The position numbers and the translations under genes are program-made. The notes under the pieces were generated by a model. The model was not told where the DNA came from and searched no databases. It saw nothing but the letters and a program-made list of their open reading frames with translations. A stretch of DNA of 64,000 nt, taken from assembly GCF_004138325.1 (NCBI RefSeq), contig NZ_SBLB01000004.1, positions 652,722 through 716,721 of the forward strand, in the 5' to 3' direction. Shown here piece after piece: positions 17,601 through 26,165 of this stretch. The first letter of the stretch is position 1. Each line of letters begins with the position of its first letter. This stretch comes from Spirosoma sordidisoli (lineage in GTDB: Bacteria > Bacteroidota > Bacteroidia > Cytophagales > Spirosomataceae).

Positions 17601-18601
17601 ACGAAGTCGACGAAGAAACCCCGGCCGAACTGGAGGTTGAATCCCTGCTCGAGCTGGCCTCTCAACAGTTGCCGCAGCTATCGCTGACTGAACACTACCG
17701 GAGTCGTTCGCTCGATCTGATCACGTTCTCGAACACGTATTTCTACCAGGACAAACTTCAGCTTTTGCCCCATTTCGCCGACGTTAACCGCCATACGCCC
17801 GCCATACAGTATAGGAACGTAGCGGGACTATGGCAGCAAAATACCAACCTGGCCGAAGCTGAAGCGGTGCTGTCCCTTCTCGATCAGATTGCGGTTGAGC
17901 TACCCGGCCGATCGGTCGGTATCGTGACGTTCAACTACCAGCAACAGCAGCTGATCCAGGATCGGCTCGACGAACGCATTACGGGACTTCCGCTTGCCGC
18001 GCCCCCTCCCGGTTTGTTCGTTAAGAATATAGAGAACGTTCAGGGCGATGAGCGCGATGTCATCGTTTTCTCGGTGGGATACGCGCCTGACGAACGCGGT
18101 CGTCTGACCATGCAGTTCGGAAGCCTCAACGCGCGCGGGGGCGAAAACCGGCTCAACGTGGCCGTAACGCGGGCGCGGGAACGGGTCTATGTGGTAACGA
18201 GTCTGTGGCCGGATCAGCTCGCGGTCGAGAACGTCACCAACGAAGGTCCCCGGCTGCTGAAAGCGTACCTACATTATGCGCTTAGCGTATCGGAGGGTCG
18301 CTTCAAACCAAAGCCGCAACCTGTAACGCCAGTACCGACCAGTTTTTTACTGAAAGATAAACTGGCCGCCCAACGACCCAATTGGCAACCCGAACTGCCC
18401 TTTGCCGATCTGACAGTTAAAGTAGATCAGATCTATCGATCGCTTATATTGACTGACGATGATACGTATTACCAGCAATCGCCCAAGCAAGCGCACGCCT
18501 ATTTGCCGGTTGCTTTACAAAGCCGACACTGGCCGTTCCAACGAATCTGGAGTCGCGAGTTCTGGCGGCAGTCAATTGACGGCAATACCCAGATCCGCTA
18601 A
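14663..18601 (+). CDS. Large SF1 (Upf1/DNA2-like) helicase with DUF4011-like N-terminus
   Basis: A 1312-residue ATPase/helicase. The start at 14663 has an AAGGA Shine-Dalgarno 7-8 bases upstream, while the in-frame ATG at 14624 lies inside a hairpin. The N-terminus RRRLTNLSSRNRSLLL resembles the DUF4011 signature. Walker A is GPPGTGKSQ (about 310-318), Walker B is VIFDEASQCF (about 936) and motif III is GDNQQLRP. The C-terminal RecA half has LTEHYRSRS, VQGDERDVIVFSVGYAP and LNVAVTRARERVYVV (about 1163-1177). A long insertion of about 550 residues with helical, coil-like composition separates the two halves. Relatives act on RNA or DNA, and some sit in defence islands. No nuclease domain is seen and no partner gene is obvious, so the role is open. 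Confidence 0.9.
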   Translation: MGPTFRSDILRAYRRRLTNLSSRNRSLLLTSLPAGQFLDLHEANFVLNKPSFTIVAELMARKAAVPVCDVLDARQERSNEVSRKLRRIDRTARFIEEERGTEDLYVGWPFVQGKFGDGTVVHGPLLFFPVRIEQRGKVWTLVRRGDEVAFLNPTFALAYGQFNQIRLPDEVIEKTADDFDRDPLVFRTQLYEWLKDSPFDIHFNQDLFTDQLRFFNKQTAKTLDQLERTGELKLYPEAVLGIFPQAGSYLVPDYDQLILEQENGPQDADIPSPSASSLLSEKQIHTPLPLDASQEAALRAVKAGQSLVVQGPPGTGKSQLIANLMADAAAGGKRVLLVCQKRAALDVVQARLQDVGIGAFLALIHDFQDDRRGLYAQIAGQIEQLDTYRQQNNSLNAVLLERDFEVESRRIDEAVAELGAFKEALFDTSLFGLSAKELYLISDTSGPTTQVDDVYQQFHKANVDNFVERLRDFSAYQQRLGTDHPWADRQSMADYTTADQPRIDQTISRWVQTRTDAHKLTTAQLGKPLTLAELADWHAHDWSLTALLALLDTPDADSQWHLLQALRVNPAHPALAIPETRLTDLADTWADADNPETSLPVAELRSFRALLTDALAARPSWIRWNWWQLTHPGNRQLVAVAAANRLTLSEADLMKLATQVDTRIRLEAVRYEAGPLLAGLPLSDGPDSLRLLRRVRSVLDRLADLPVLRSLPEAHWQTHAQFINSVTRLLALARQVDAQQISSQSYLTSTQLDHIWSDPAQADRLRQSLQRDFDYLLEADRLQAGFLEAERILVDRLMHTEPTAWTATVQNALYLAWIDALEQQYPVLRMVSSLRMTQLEQALQTSVHRKQVLSQDNLLVKLREQTYKNLTFNRLNNVVTYRDLLHQTTKKRNIWPVRKLMERFADEVFRLVPCWLASPETVSAVFPLRADLFDLVIFDEASQCFAEQGIPAMARGKQIVVTGDNQQLRPSDLYRTRLTDEVDEETPAELEVESLLELASQQLPQLSLTEHYRSRSLDLITFSNTYFYQDKLQLLPHFADVNRHTPAIQYRNVAGLWQQNTNLAEAEAVLSLLDQIAVELPGRSVGIVTFNYQQQQLIQDRLDERITGLPLAAPPPGLFVKNIENVQGDERDVIVFSVGYAPDERGRLTMQFGSLNARGGENRLNVAVTRARERVYVVTSLWPDQLAVENVTNEGPRLLKAYLHYALSVSEGRFKPKPQPVTPVPTSFLLKDKLAAQRPNWQPELPFADLTVKVDQIYRSLILTDDDTYYQQSPKQAHAYLPVALQSRHWPFQRIWSREFWRQSIDGNTQIR

Positions 18602-18743
18602 CGGCAGACCGTCTTTTTTGTCGTATAGCACTGGCCGTCAGCCGTATTAATTATACTGATGCCGGCTAACTATTTGGTGGGTTTCGCGTTACATAGTACT
18701 GAGTATTCCCCTGATTCGTGTTTGTTCTGTCAATACGACCTCG

Positions 18744-19397
18744 ATGCTATCAATCGAAACTCCTTCTGCCGACTCGTCTGGAACCCTCCATGCTCTATGG
18801 GAAGGGGTTCGCCGTCGCGATTACCAGAGCCTGACCAATCTATACCGGCACCTGTATTCAGATCTGCTTCGCTTCGGTCAGCGGTTTGGTCACAACGCCG
18901 ACACGACTAAAGACGCGATCAACCAGATTTTTCTGGAAATCTGGGAGCGCGCTGATACCCTGATGCCGGTCGATAACGTTCGTTCGTATCTGATTACTTA
19001 TTTGCGTCGCAAACTGCTGCGTGTGTTTGAACAAACGAGCCGGTTTACACCCATCGACAATCAGGAAGAGTCTTCTGAACAGTCGTATGAAGACATTCTT
19101 ATTCATGCCCAGCAGGAAGAGCAGATCCGCAGCCGACTCCGGACTGCCCTGGCTCAGCTTACGCCCCGCCAGAAAGAGCTGATCGAGATGCGCTTTTTCA
19201 GGGGAATGTCAAACGAACAGATTTGTCAAGAAACCGGTATGCACATCAATACGGTTTATAACACCCTCTCATCGGCCCTGAAAACACTTCGGCAAACGCT
19301 GAGTCAGGCCGAGTATCATAACCTTCTGAGCGCCTGGCCACTTTGGTTACCGGTCTTGCTACAGGCCTCGGATAGACTGGCTGTACAAATAAATTAG
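18744..19397 (+). CDS. ECF-family RNA polymerase sigma factor (FecI-like)
   Basis: A 217-residue sigma factor. Region 2 spans about 25-90 (LTNLYRHLYSDLLRFGQRFG, DAINQIFLEIWERAD). Region 4 spans about 130-185 (LTPRQKELIEMRFFRGMSNEQICQETGMHINTVYNTL). It should direct polymerase to the promoter of its own uptake set. It is followed by a FecR-type anti-sigma gene (105 bp), a TonB receptor and a DUF4249 lipoprotein. This is the standard transenvelope arrangement in which receptor occupancy releases the sigma factor. The C-terminal 25 residues after region 4 are hydrophobic and may be a family-specific tail. Confidence 0.95.
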   Translation: MLSIETPSADSSGTLHALWEGVRRRDYQSLTNLYRHLYSDLLRFGQRFGHNADTTKDAINQIFLEIWERADTLMPVDNVRSYLITYLRRKLLRVFEQTSRFTPIDNQEESSEQSYEDILIHAQQEEQIRSRLRTALAQLTPRQKELIEMRFFRGMSNEQICQETGMHINTVYNTLSSALKTLRQTLSQAEYHNLLSAWPLWLPVLLQASDRLAVQIN

Positions 19398-19501
19398 CAA
19401 TCGTCTGTGAGATTGGCCGACCAGGCTGCACTATACAAAAACACGTCATCAACAAACCAGCAATCAGATAGCACCACCTATACGTGCTGTACCAATACCC
19501 C

Positions 19502-20512
19502 ATGAAGTATGATACCTACACCGCCGACGACTTCCTGCTCGATGATCAGTTTCTGGCCTACTGTCGCGGAAACGATCAGGAAGCGGTCTTGTTCTGGGAG
19601 CAATGGCAACAGGCCAACCCGCCGAACCTGGCTGCTTTCCGGGAAGCCGAGCGGATGTATGGTATCCTGAGTGGCCAACAACCCCGACTGGACAACTCAT
19701 TACAGGAACTGGAAGCACTGATCCAGCAACAACCGACGCCAACCGCAGCGCCAGCGCCGGTTCTACCAATGCACAAACCGGTATTGAGGACGGGGTGGTG
19801 GACGGTAGCGGCATCGGTAGCCGCCCTGGTGCTGGCCGGCTGGGCGGGGTACTGGTTCTGGCAGCAACAGTACGTAACGGAAGTGACCGCTTATAACGAA
19901 CGCCGGACCATAACCCTGCCCGACGGTTCAACCGTAGCGCTCAACAGCCACTCAAGCGTTCGTTACCAGCGCAGCAGCTTCACCGAATCGGCTCGAACCA
20001 TTGAACTGACGGGAGAAGGCTTTTTCGACGTTACCCATACCGCCACGCATACACCGTTTACCGTTCGCACCAATGGGCCTTTTGATGTGCAGGTGCTGGG
20101 TACAACCTTTTCCGTACAGAATCGTCCCCATCAGCAACGGGTTGTGCTGAATACGGGGCAGGTGCGGGTCAGTTTTCACGATGCACAGCCAGCCGTAACG
20201 CTCCAGCCGGGCCAACTGGTAGAAACCAGCGCATCTGACCCCCAACCGCGCCAGCGAACCGTGCGTCCTACCCTTTACAACGCCTGGATTCGCAATCAAC
20301 TGGTATTTGAAAATGCCAGCCTGATTGAGGTGGTATGGACACTTAAGGAGCAGTTTGGGATTCCGGTCAGGCTGGCGAATACGGTATCGGGCAATCAGAC
20401 CGTAACCGGTGTCTTACCCATCAGCGACCCGGAAACGGTTCTGCGGGCCATAGCGGAACTGAGTCAATTAAGCCTTACAAAAACAGACCATGGTTTCGTT
20501 CTGAGTCCTTAA
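19502..20512 (+). CDS. FecR-family anti-sigma factor
   Basis: A 336-residue inner-membrane regulator. The start chosen is MKYDTYTADDFLLDDQF (ATG at 19502); an in-frame ATG at 19484 adds six residues. The N-terminal cytoplasmic part binds the sigma factor. One membrane helix lies around residues 100-118 (AASVAALVLAGWAGYWFW). The periplasmic FecR domain begins with YNERRTITLPDGSTVALNS, followed by a C-terminal domain (EVVWTLKEQFGIPVRLAN) that contacts the receptor's signalling domain. It lies between the sigma and receptor genes, and its stop is 14 bp before the receptor start. Confidence 0.95.
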   Translation: MKYDTYTADDFLLDDQFLAYCRGNDQEAVLFWEQWQQANPPNLAAFREAERMYGILSGQQPRLDNSLQELEALIQQQPTPTAAPAPVLPMHKPVLRTGWWTVAASVAALVLAGWAGYWFWQQQYVTEVTAYNERRTITLPDGSTVALNSHSSVRYQRSSFTESARTIELTGEGFFDVTHTATHTPFTVRTNGPFDVQVLGTTFSVQNRPHQQRVVLNTGQVRVSFHDAQPAVTLQPGQLVETSASDPQPRQRTVRPTLYNAWIRNQLVFENASLIEVVWTLKEQFGIPVRLANTVSGNQTVTGVLPISDPETVLRAIAELSQLSLTKTDHGFVLSP

Positions 20513-20526
20513 CCCACCAGAGGCTT

Positions 20527-23202
20527 ATGCGGTACAGACCATTACATGCCGGTAGTTGTCTCATCTATACCCATCGTTTGTTGGCCGGTCTGCTTTTTAT
20601 GGTCAGCACGGCGCTTGGGCAATCTCGCCTGTCGCTCCAGGAAGGTTTGCAGAAGCTTAACCAGAAGCGAGGGCTTTATTTCCTGTACGATCCGGCGGTT
20701 ATCAACGGCCGCTCAGCTAGCGTACCCACCGATTGGTCGTTGCCCACCGAGCCGTTACTTACCCAACTGCTACGCGGCACTCAGCTGTCGTTTCGTAAGG
20801 TCGGCGATTGCTACCTGATCGAAGCTGCAACGGCACCAGCCCCCCCTCCTCCTCCCGTCAGTCGGGCCAGTCAACCAACCCGGCGGTATACCATCAGTGG
20901 CTACGTAAAAGAGCAGAACAGCGGTGAACAGCTGGCCGGGGCCATGGTTTATGTAGTCGGTAAAGTGGCTACCACGACCAATGCCTACGGGTATTTTGCG
21001 CTGTCGCTTCCAGCGAGCGACGATGTGGAGCTGCTTGTTTCCCTGGTTGGGTACCAGCGGGTCTATGAGCGTATTCGGCTCGACCGCAACCAGTCAATCA
21101 ACATATTACTGCCTAATAACGATCAGCTCGACGAGGTAGTGCTGGTGGCCGATGCGTCTGAACGGGCCGGAGCCAGTCCACAAACCAGCCAGCATAGCAT
21201 GCCCGTAGCTACGCTGAACGAGTTGCCGGCCGTGCTCGGCGAAAAGGATGTACTCAAAACGCTGCAACTACTACCGGGCGTACAGAAAGGTCTCGACGGG
21301 CAGGCAGGCTTGCACGTGCGCGGGGGCGGGGGCGACCAGAACCTGCTGATTCTGGACGATGCTCCGGTGTATAATGCCAATCATCTGTTCGGCTTTTTCT
21401 CGGTCTTTAACGTCGATGCCCTGAAGAACACCACCATGCAGAAAGGAGGCTTTTCGGCCCGCTACGGCGGCCGACTATCCTCTGTTGTGGATATGACCAT
21501 GCGCGATGGTAATCGACAAACCCACCATGGCGAAATAGGTACGGGGCTGGTAACCTCCCGGTTGCTGCTCGAAGGGCCGCTGATCAAAAACAAAGCGTCT
21601 TTTTTGCTGACCGCGCGCCGAACTAACTTCCCCTCCGCCCTGGGCAACTTTGTAGTCGGTCTGCTCGATAACTTCACCGGAACCGACTGGAAAGCCAACT
21701 TTTACGACCTCAACATGAAAGTAAACGCCGATCTGGATCGCCGGAATCAACTGTACCTGAGCAGCTATTTCGGTCGCGACTTCTTCGGCGGGGGCGACAG
21801 CCTCGATCAGAACCGGCGTTGGGAAAATGGTATTCGCTGGGGAAACGCCACGGGTACCCTCCGCTGGAACCACCTGTTCAGCGAGCGTTTGTTCTCGAAC
21901 CTATCGCTCATCTATAGCAACTACTATTTTTCGAGCCATACCCGGTTCATACCGACCAGCCCCGATGGCGTAGCTCAAACCTGGCGCTCGTTCGATGGGC
22001 TAACCGACTACTCGGCTAAATATGACCTGGATTATTTTCCCCGGCTACATCATCAGATTCGGGCAGGAGTAATACTGACCAGGCGCACCTTCCGGCTCAA
22101 TGGATACGAATTGCTTAACGCCATTACCCCTGGCCAACAGACATCGGTAGAACATAACCAATCCCAGGAAACCTCTGTTTATGCCGAAGACGAATGGACC
22201 ACAAACAACAGGCTCACCTTAAAAGCGGGCGGGCGGGTTACGCGTTACCGCGTACAGGGTCAGTCGTTTTTCCGGGCAGAACCCCGCCTGTCAATCACAG
22301 TCCGGCTGACCGATAAGACCGCTCTGCGGAGTTCATACGCGGAGATGAATCAGTTTGTTCATCAGCTAACCAACACCGGGCAGGGCCTGCCTACCGATTT
22401 GTGGGTTCCTGCCACGGATCGGGTTCGTCCGCAACAGGCTCGGCAGTTTGTTCTGGCAGCGGTACACGATCTGACCCCGAAATGGCAGCTCAGCCTGGAG
22501 GTATATCAGAAGCAGATGCAGCACATCATTGGCTACCACCCGAATGCCGACTTTATTGGCATCACCAACACCCAGGATGCAGCCAATATACAGTGGGAGC
22601 GCAACGTAACTACAGGCAATGGGAGTGCATCGGGCGTGGAGCTGATGCTCCAGCGCAAAGTAGGCCGCCTGTCGGGCTGGCTGGCCTATACCTGGGCTAT
22701 AACCCGCTGGCGGTTCGACGAGTTGAATAACGGACAGCCGTTTTATCCGAATCATGACCGGCGACACACCCTTTCCTGGGTAGGCACGTATGCCATCAGA
22801 TCAACGCTGAAACTGTCGGCCAACTGGATGTTCAGCTCGGGTAATCCGCAATCACTTCCGGTTTCGGGCATTCCGAGTTTCGGGCATCTGGGGCTGGGTA
22901 AACCCAACGACCTGAATACACCTTCGGAGCAGCTATTCGGTACCGAAGGGCCGCTGGTACAGGTTCGCCGATCGTTCAATACCTTCAGGGCAGAACCGTT
23001 TCATCGGCTCGATCTTACGCTGCAAAAATCATACGTAGCCCGGCGGCTCACCCATCTGGTCGAACTTGGTATCGTCAATGCGTACGGACGCAGAAACCCC
23101 CTCTACTATGACCTGCATCTGGAAGAGAACAACCAGCTGACGCTGAAGCGCATATCTTTGTTTACCTTTATTCCATCGGTAAACTATACACTGCGTTTCT
23201 GA
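20527..23202 (+). CDS. TonB-dependent outer-membrane receptor with STN signalling domain
   Basis: An 891-residue receptor. It has a signal peptide (about 1-32), then an STN signalling domain (about 36-100, SRLSLQEGLQKLNQKRGLYF to CYLIEA), and a carboxypeptidase-regulatory-like beta-sandwich (about 120-205, RYTISGYVKEQNSGEQLAGA). The plug (about 225-330) carries LPGVQKGLDGQAGLHVRGGG, and a 22-strand barrel runs to the C-terminal VNYTLRF. The STN domain talks to the FecR protein encoded upstream, so transport and gene induction are coupled. A DUF4249 gene follows with no gap at all. The ligand is unknown; iron chelates, peptides and glycans are all possible. Confidence 0.93.
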   Translation: MRYRPLHAGSCLIYTHRLLAGLLFMVSTALGQSRLSLQEGLQKLNQKRGLYFLYDPAVINGRSASVPTDWSLPTEPLLTQLLRGTQLSFRKVGDCYLIEAATAPAPPPPPVSRASQPTRRYTISGYVKEQNSGEQLAGAMVYVVGKVATTTNAYGYFALSLPASDDVELLVSLVGYQRVYERIRLDRNQSINILLPNNDQLDEVVLVADASERAGASPQTSQHSMPVATLNELPAVLGEKDVLKTLQLLPGVQKGLDGQAGLHVRGGGGDQNLLILDDAPVYNANHLFGFFSVFNVDALKNTTMQKGGFSARYGGRLSSVVDMTMRDGNRQTHHGEIGTGLVTSRLLLEGPLIKNKASFLLTARRTNFPSALGNFVVGLLDNFTGTDWKANFYDLNMKVNADLDRRNQLYLSSYFGRDFFGGGDSLDQNRRWENGIRWGNATGTLRWNHLFSERLFSNLSLIYSNYYFSSHTRFIPTSPDGVAQTWRSFDGLTDYSAKYDLDYFPRLHHQIRAGVILTRRTFRLNGYELLNAITPGQQTSVEHNQSQETSVYAEDEWTTNNRLTLKAGGRVTRYRVQGQSFFRAEPRLSITVRLTDKTALRSSYAEMNQFVHQLTNTGQGLPTDLWVPATDRVRPQQARQFVLAAVHDLTPKWQLSLEVYQKQMQHIIGYHPNADFIGITNTQDAANIQWERNVTTGNGSASGVELMLQRKVGRLSGWLAYTWAITRWRFDELNNGQPFYPNHDRRHTLSWVGTYAIRSTLKLSANWMFSSGNPQSLPVSGIPSFGHLGLGKPNDLNTPSEQLFGTEGPLVQVRRSFNTFRAEPFHRLDLTLQKSYVARRLTHLVELGIVNAYGRRNPLYYDLHLEENNQLTLKRISLFTFIPSVNYTLRF

Positions 23203-24072
23203 ATGGTACGCGCTGGTCTGGTATTTTTTTTCTCATGGCTGCTGGTCGGCTGCCTGAAAACAACCGACTCCATCGACCCGAATCGATTAGCCGCCGATCG
23301 GCAGTCGAAGCTATACGTCCTGTGCTTTATTTCACCCCAGGACACATTACTGACGGCTAAAGTGGCCATGTCTGAGCCACAGATTATTGCCACACTTGAG
23401 CCTACTTTACTGGTAAAAACCGCTACGGTTACCCTCAGCGATGGTCAGGCATCTATCCCCCTGCTGTACAGCGATAGCCTGGGCTATTACGTGACTCGGC
23501 CATTGGGGCGTTTTCGGATACGGGCGGGGCAAACGTATCAGTTAACCGTATCGATGGGCGACGACCGACGTGTGCAGGCTACGGCAACGGTTCCGCCCGC
23601 TATTCCGATTGGGCAGGTTCGGATTGACTCCAGTATACTGGCTCAGACCGGCAACCGTACCAGTATTCGCTACACAACAACCATAGACTGGGCTTCGCCC
23701 GGTGGCCTCAACTATTATCGGGGCTGGGGTGAGCTGACTCAGACTATACAAACCCAGCAGGGTCGATTACCCGAGACACGTATCAGCCGCCCCGACTTCT
23801 TTGTTCTCCGTGAGAATAATACCGGTCCAGGGCCTTATTCGACTACCGGTTCGTTTACGCTGACTGTAACACCAGGAAGCCTCGTGCGCACGGCTCGAAC
23901 GCGCTTTGGTCTGTTCAATACCGATCAGAATTACTACCAGTACCACGCCACACTCCGTGAGCAGCTCAATACGCCTAACAGCCTCTTTGCCGGCACACCC
24001 GTTTTGTTCTCCAACATGGAAGGCGGCTACGGAGTCTTTGCGGCCTATAATGCAACCTACATAAGCCGATAA
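23203..24072 (+). CDS. DUF4249 outer-membrane lipoprotein
   Basis: A 289-residue lipoprotein. The signal ends in a lipobox with Cys17 (LLVGC). The body is beta-rich with KLYVLCFISPQDTLLTAKVAMSEP, the usual DUF4249 opening, and a repeated pattern of strands. The ATG follows the receptor's TGA directly, so the two proteins are coupled. DUF4249 proteins regularly pair with TonB receptors of this type and probably act as surface partners, as SusD does for SusC. The ligand is not known. Confidence 0.88.
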   Translation: MVRAGLVFFFSWLLVGCLKTTDSIDPNRLAADRQSKLYVLCFISPQDTLLTAKVAMSEPQIIATLEPTLLVKTATVTLSDGQASIPLLYSDSLGYYVTRPLGRFRIRAGQTYQLTVSMGDDRRVQATATVPPAIPIGQVRIDSSILAQTGNRTSIRYTTTIDWASPGGLNYYRGWGELTQTIQTQQGRLPETRISRPDFFVLRENNTGPGPYSTTGSFTLTVTPGSLVRTARTRFGLFNTDQNYYQYHATLREQLNTPNSLFAGTPVLFSNMEGGYGVFAAYNATYISR

Positions 24073-24075
24073 ATA

Positions 24076-24105
24076 CGCAGGCACTACCGTTGGGCAGTGC
24101 CTGCG
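24076..24105. terminator. Bidirectional hairpin between convergent genes
   Basis: A perfect 10-bp stem CGCAGGCACT/AGTGCCTGCG with a 10-nt loop lies between the DUF4249 and fasciclin genes. It has no strong T-tract on either side. Confidence 0.5.
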
Positions 24106-24132
24106 ATATACCATGTAGCCGGTCAGAGTGGC

Positions 24133-25950
24133 TTATGGCAGTAGTACCTGATCGATGACGTGTACAATACCATTGAGCCCCAGCACATCGGCAGTAACTA
24201 CAGTAGACGGACTCGCGTTAGCGTTTCCTTTCACCGACACCCCTGCCGACGAGGCCGTAATAAAGACCTGACCACCCTGAATGGTTGTAACGGCATTGGT
24301 ACGCAGCCCAGCCGCAAACGCCCGCTCGTTCAGCACATGGTACGTCAGGATGCGTGTCAACACGGCCGGATCAGCCGACTGGATGGACGCTATCGTAGGG
24401 AAGCCGGCCGCCTGGAAAGCCGCGTTGGTTGGCGCGAAGACTGTGAATGGACCACCCGTTGCAATAGTCTGTACCAGCCCGGCCCGTTGCAGAGCGGCCA
24501 CCAGATACGTCAGATTCGGATTAGCAACGGCTATCTCGGCCAGATTACCGGCCGGTGGCAGTAGCACACGATCAATAACGTGGACGACACCGTTTGTGGC
24601 CCGCACGTTAGCCTGCGTTACCGTAATCCCGTTAACCAGAATACCCCGTTGCTCCCGAACGGCGTACACCTGCTCGCCCTGTAATGTGCGAAACCCGGTC
24701 AGACGCGCGGGTAAGCGGTCGGCAAAGTAACGCTCGGTTCCGATCACGTGGTAGAGCAGAATCTGCCGCAGTGTGTTCAGATCTGCATTGTTGATAGCGG
24801 TCTCATCGGCAAAGCCGGCGGCCTGGAAGGCAGCATTGGTCGGCGCAAAAACAGTTAGGTTACCCGAGGCCAGGGCCGAGGCCAGCCCCGCCCGAACAAC
24901 GGCCATCCGCAGCAATGAGAAATTAGGGTTGGCAACGACCAGATCGGTAACGGTACGGGCCTGAGCCCCGCCATCTGGCAACAGCACCTGATCAATAACA
25001 TGCACCACCCCGCGTAATGTAATCAGATTTTGCAGCTGAATCCGAATAGGAGCGGCATTGCCAACACCCTGCACGGTTGCTCCGGTGACCGTTTGGGTCG
25101 TTGTCAGCCGTTCACCATTAATCGTTTCCAGATCACCAACCGAAAACTGGGGCGTAAAGAACCGCTGTCGAACCAAATGATAGGTCAGAATACGCCGTAA
25201 GACAACCGGATCAGCCGACTGGATGGACGCAATCGTAGGGAAGCCAGCTGCCTGAAAAGCCGCGTTGGTCGGCGCAAAAACCGTGACCGTTTCCTGCACC
25301 AGTAGCTGGAACAGATCCGAACCGGCTTGTGAAGCCCGCTGTAATGCCGCTACCAGATACGTTAAATTAGGGTTACCAGCTGCTACCTCAACCGTATTGC
25401 CGGCCGGCGGCAAAAGAACCTGACCAATGACATGAATAACGCCGTTGTTGGTTTCCAGATCCGGCTGCGAGACCAGAACCCCGTTCACGGCAACGGCCCC
25501 TTGCTGATCACGAATCACCTGCACATCTTCGCCCTGCAAGGTTTTAATAGAGGACAATGCATCAGGTATTCGGTCTGAGAAATAACGCTCGGTTCCGATC
25601 ACGTGGTAGAGCAGGATCTGCCGCAGTGTGTTCAGATCCGCATTGTTGATAGCGGTCTCATCGGCAAAGCCGGCGGCCTGGAAGGCGGCATTGGTAGGCG
25701 CAAAAACAGTCAGGTTACCCGAGGCCAGGGCCGAGGCCAGACCGGCCCGAACAACGGCTGCCCGCAGCAACGAGAAATTATCATTGCCGACAACGACCTC
25801 TGTAATGGTCTGATTGACACGAACGCGCGCCCCATTGGCGGGAGACGTGGACCGGGGTTCTATTCCCCGCTCACAGCTGGCTAAACAGGTTACGAACAGA
25901 ACTGTCAGCAACAGTAGCCACTGTTGCGATAAGGCGGCTAATCGTTTCAT
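24133..25950 (-). CDS. Lipoprotein with four tandem fasciclin (FAS1) domains
   Basis: A 605-residue surface lipoprotein from the ATG at 25950 (MKRLAALSQQ). Two in-frame ATGs upstream (25971, 25992) would add an uncharacteristic leader. The lipobox is LASC with Cys26. Four FAS1 domains follow (about 47-182, 185-325, 332-467, 470-605), each with a TVFAPTNAAFQAAGF H1 motif and an NGVIHVI-type H2 motif. Domains 1 and 3 are close copies, as are 2 and 4 (ABAB), and the DNA is nearly identical over about 200 bp at a spacing of 855 bp. FAS1 proteins mediate adhesion or matrix binding at the cell surface. The gene stands alone, convergent with the DUF4249 gene. Confidence 0.92.
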   Translation of the reverse strand: MKRLAALSQQWLLLLTVLFVTCLASCERGIEPRSTSPANGARVRVNQTITEVVVGNDNFSLLRAAVVRAGLASALASGNLTVFAPTNAAFQAAGFADETAINNADLNTLRQILLYHVIGTERYFSDRIPDALSSIKTLQGEDVQVIRDQQGAVAVNGVLVSQPDLETNNGVIHVIGQVLLPPAGNTVEVAAGNPNLTYLVAALQRASQAGSDLFQLLVQETVTVFAPTNAAFQAAGFPTIASIQSADPVVLRRILTYHLVRQRFFTPQFSVGDLETINGERLTTTQTVTGATVQGVGNAAPIRIQLQNLITLRGVVHVIDQVLLPDGGAQARTVTDLVVANPNFSLLRMAVVRAGLASALASGNLTVFAPTNAAFQAAGFADETAINNADLNTLRQILLYHVIGTERYFADRLPARLTGFRTLQGEQVYAVREQRGILVNGITVTQANVRATNGVVHVIDRVLLPPAGNLAEIAVANPNLTYLVAALQRAGLVQTIATGGPFTVFAPTNAAFQAAGFPTIASIQSADPAVLTRILTYHVLNERAFAAGLRTNAVTTIQGGQVFITASSAGVSVKGNANASPSTVVTADVLGLNGIVHVIDQVLLP

Positions 25951-26132
25951 GAATTGATTTGCGTTAAACATGTTGAAGAAGTTTTGATTCATCGACTCGC
26001 TGACAGAGCAGACTTAAAGACTGACCTGGTGCGTTTCGATTAGTAGTGCAACCGACAAGGCTGTTCTCACAAAACTTTTCAACTTTTTTCGCAAACCGAC
26101 AAACGGGGACTAGCGCTCATTCGGCATAAACT

Positions 26133-26162
26133 AAAAAGTCCGGAGCGTTAACTCCGGACTTT
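26133..26162 (-). terminator. Terminator of carA
   Basis: An 11-bp perfect stem AAAGTCCGGAG/CTCCGGACTTT with a 6-nt loop and a five-T tract on the minus strand, 4 bp after the carA stop. Confidence 0.85.
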
Positions 26163-26165
26163 CGT

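Noticed and set aside
24133..25950. Assembly duplication artefact in the FAS1 gene
   Set aside because: The copies differ at many scattered bases and in domain details, so they are real paralogous units.
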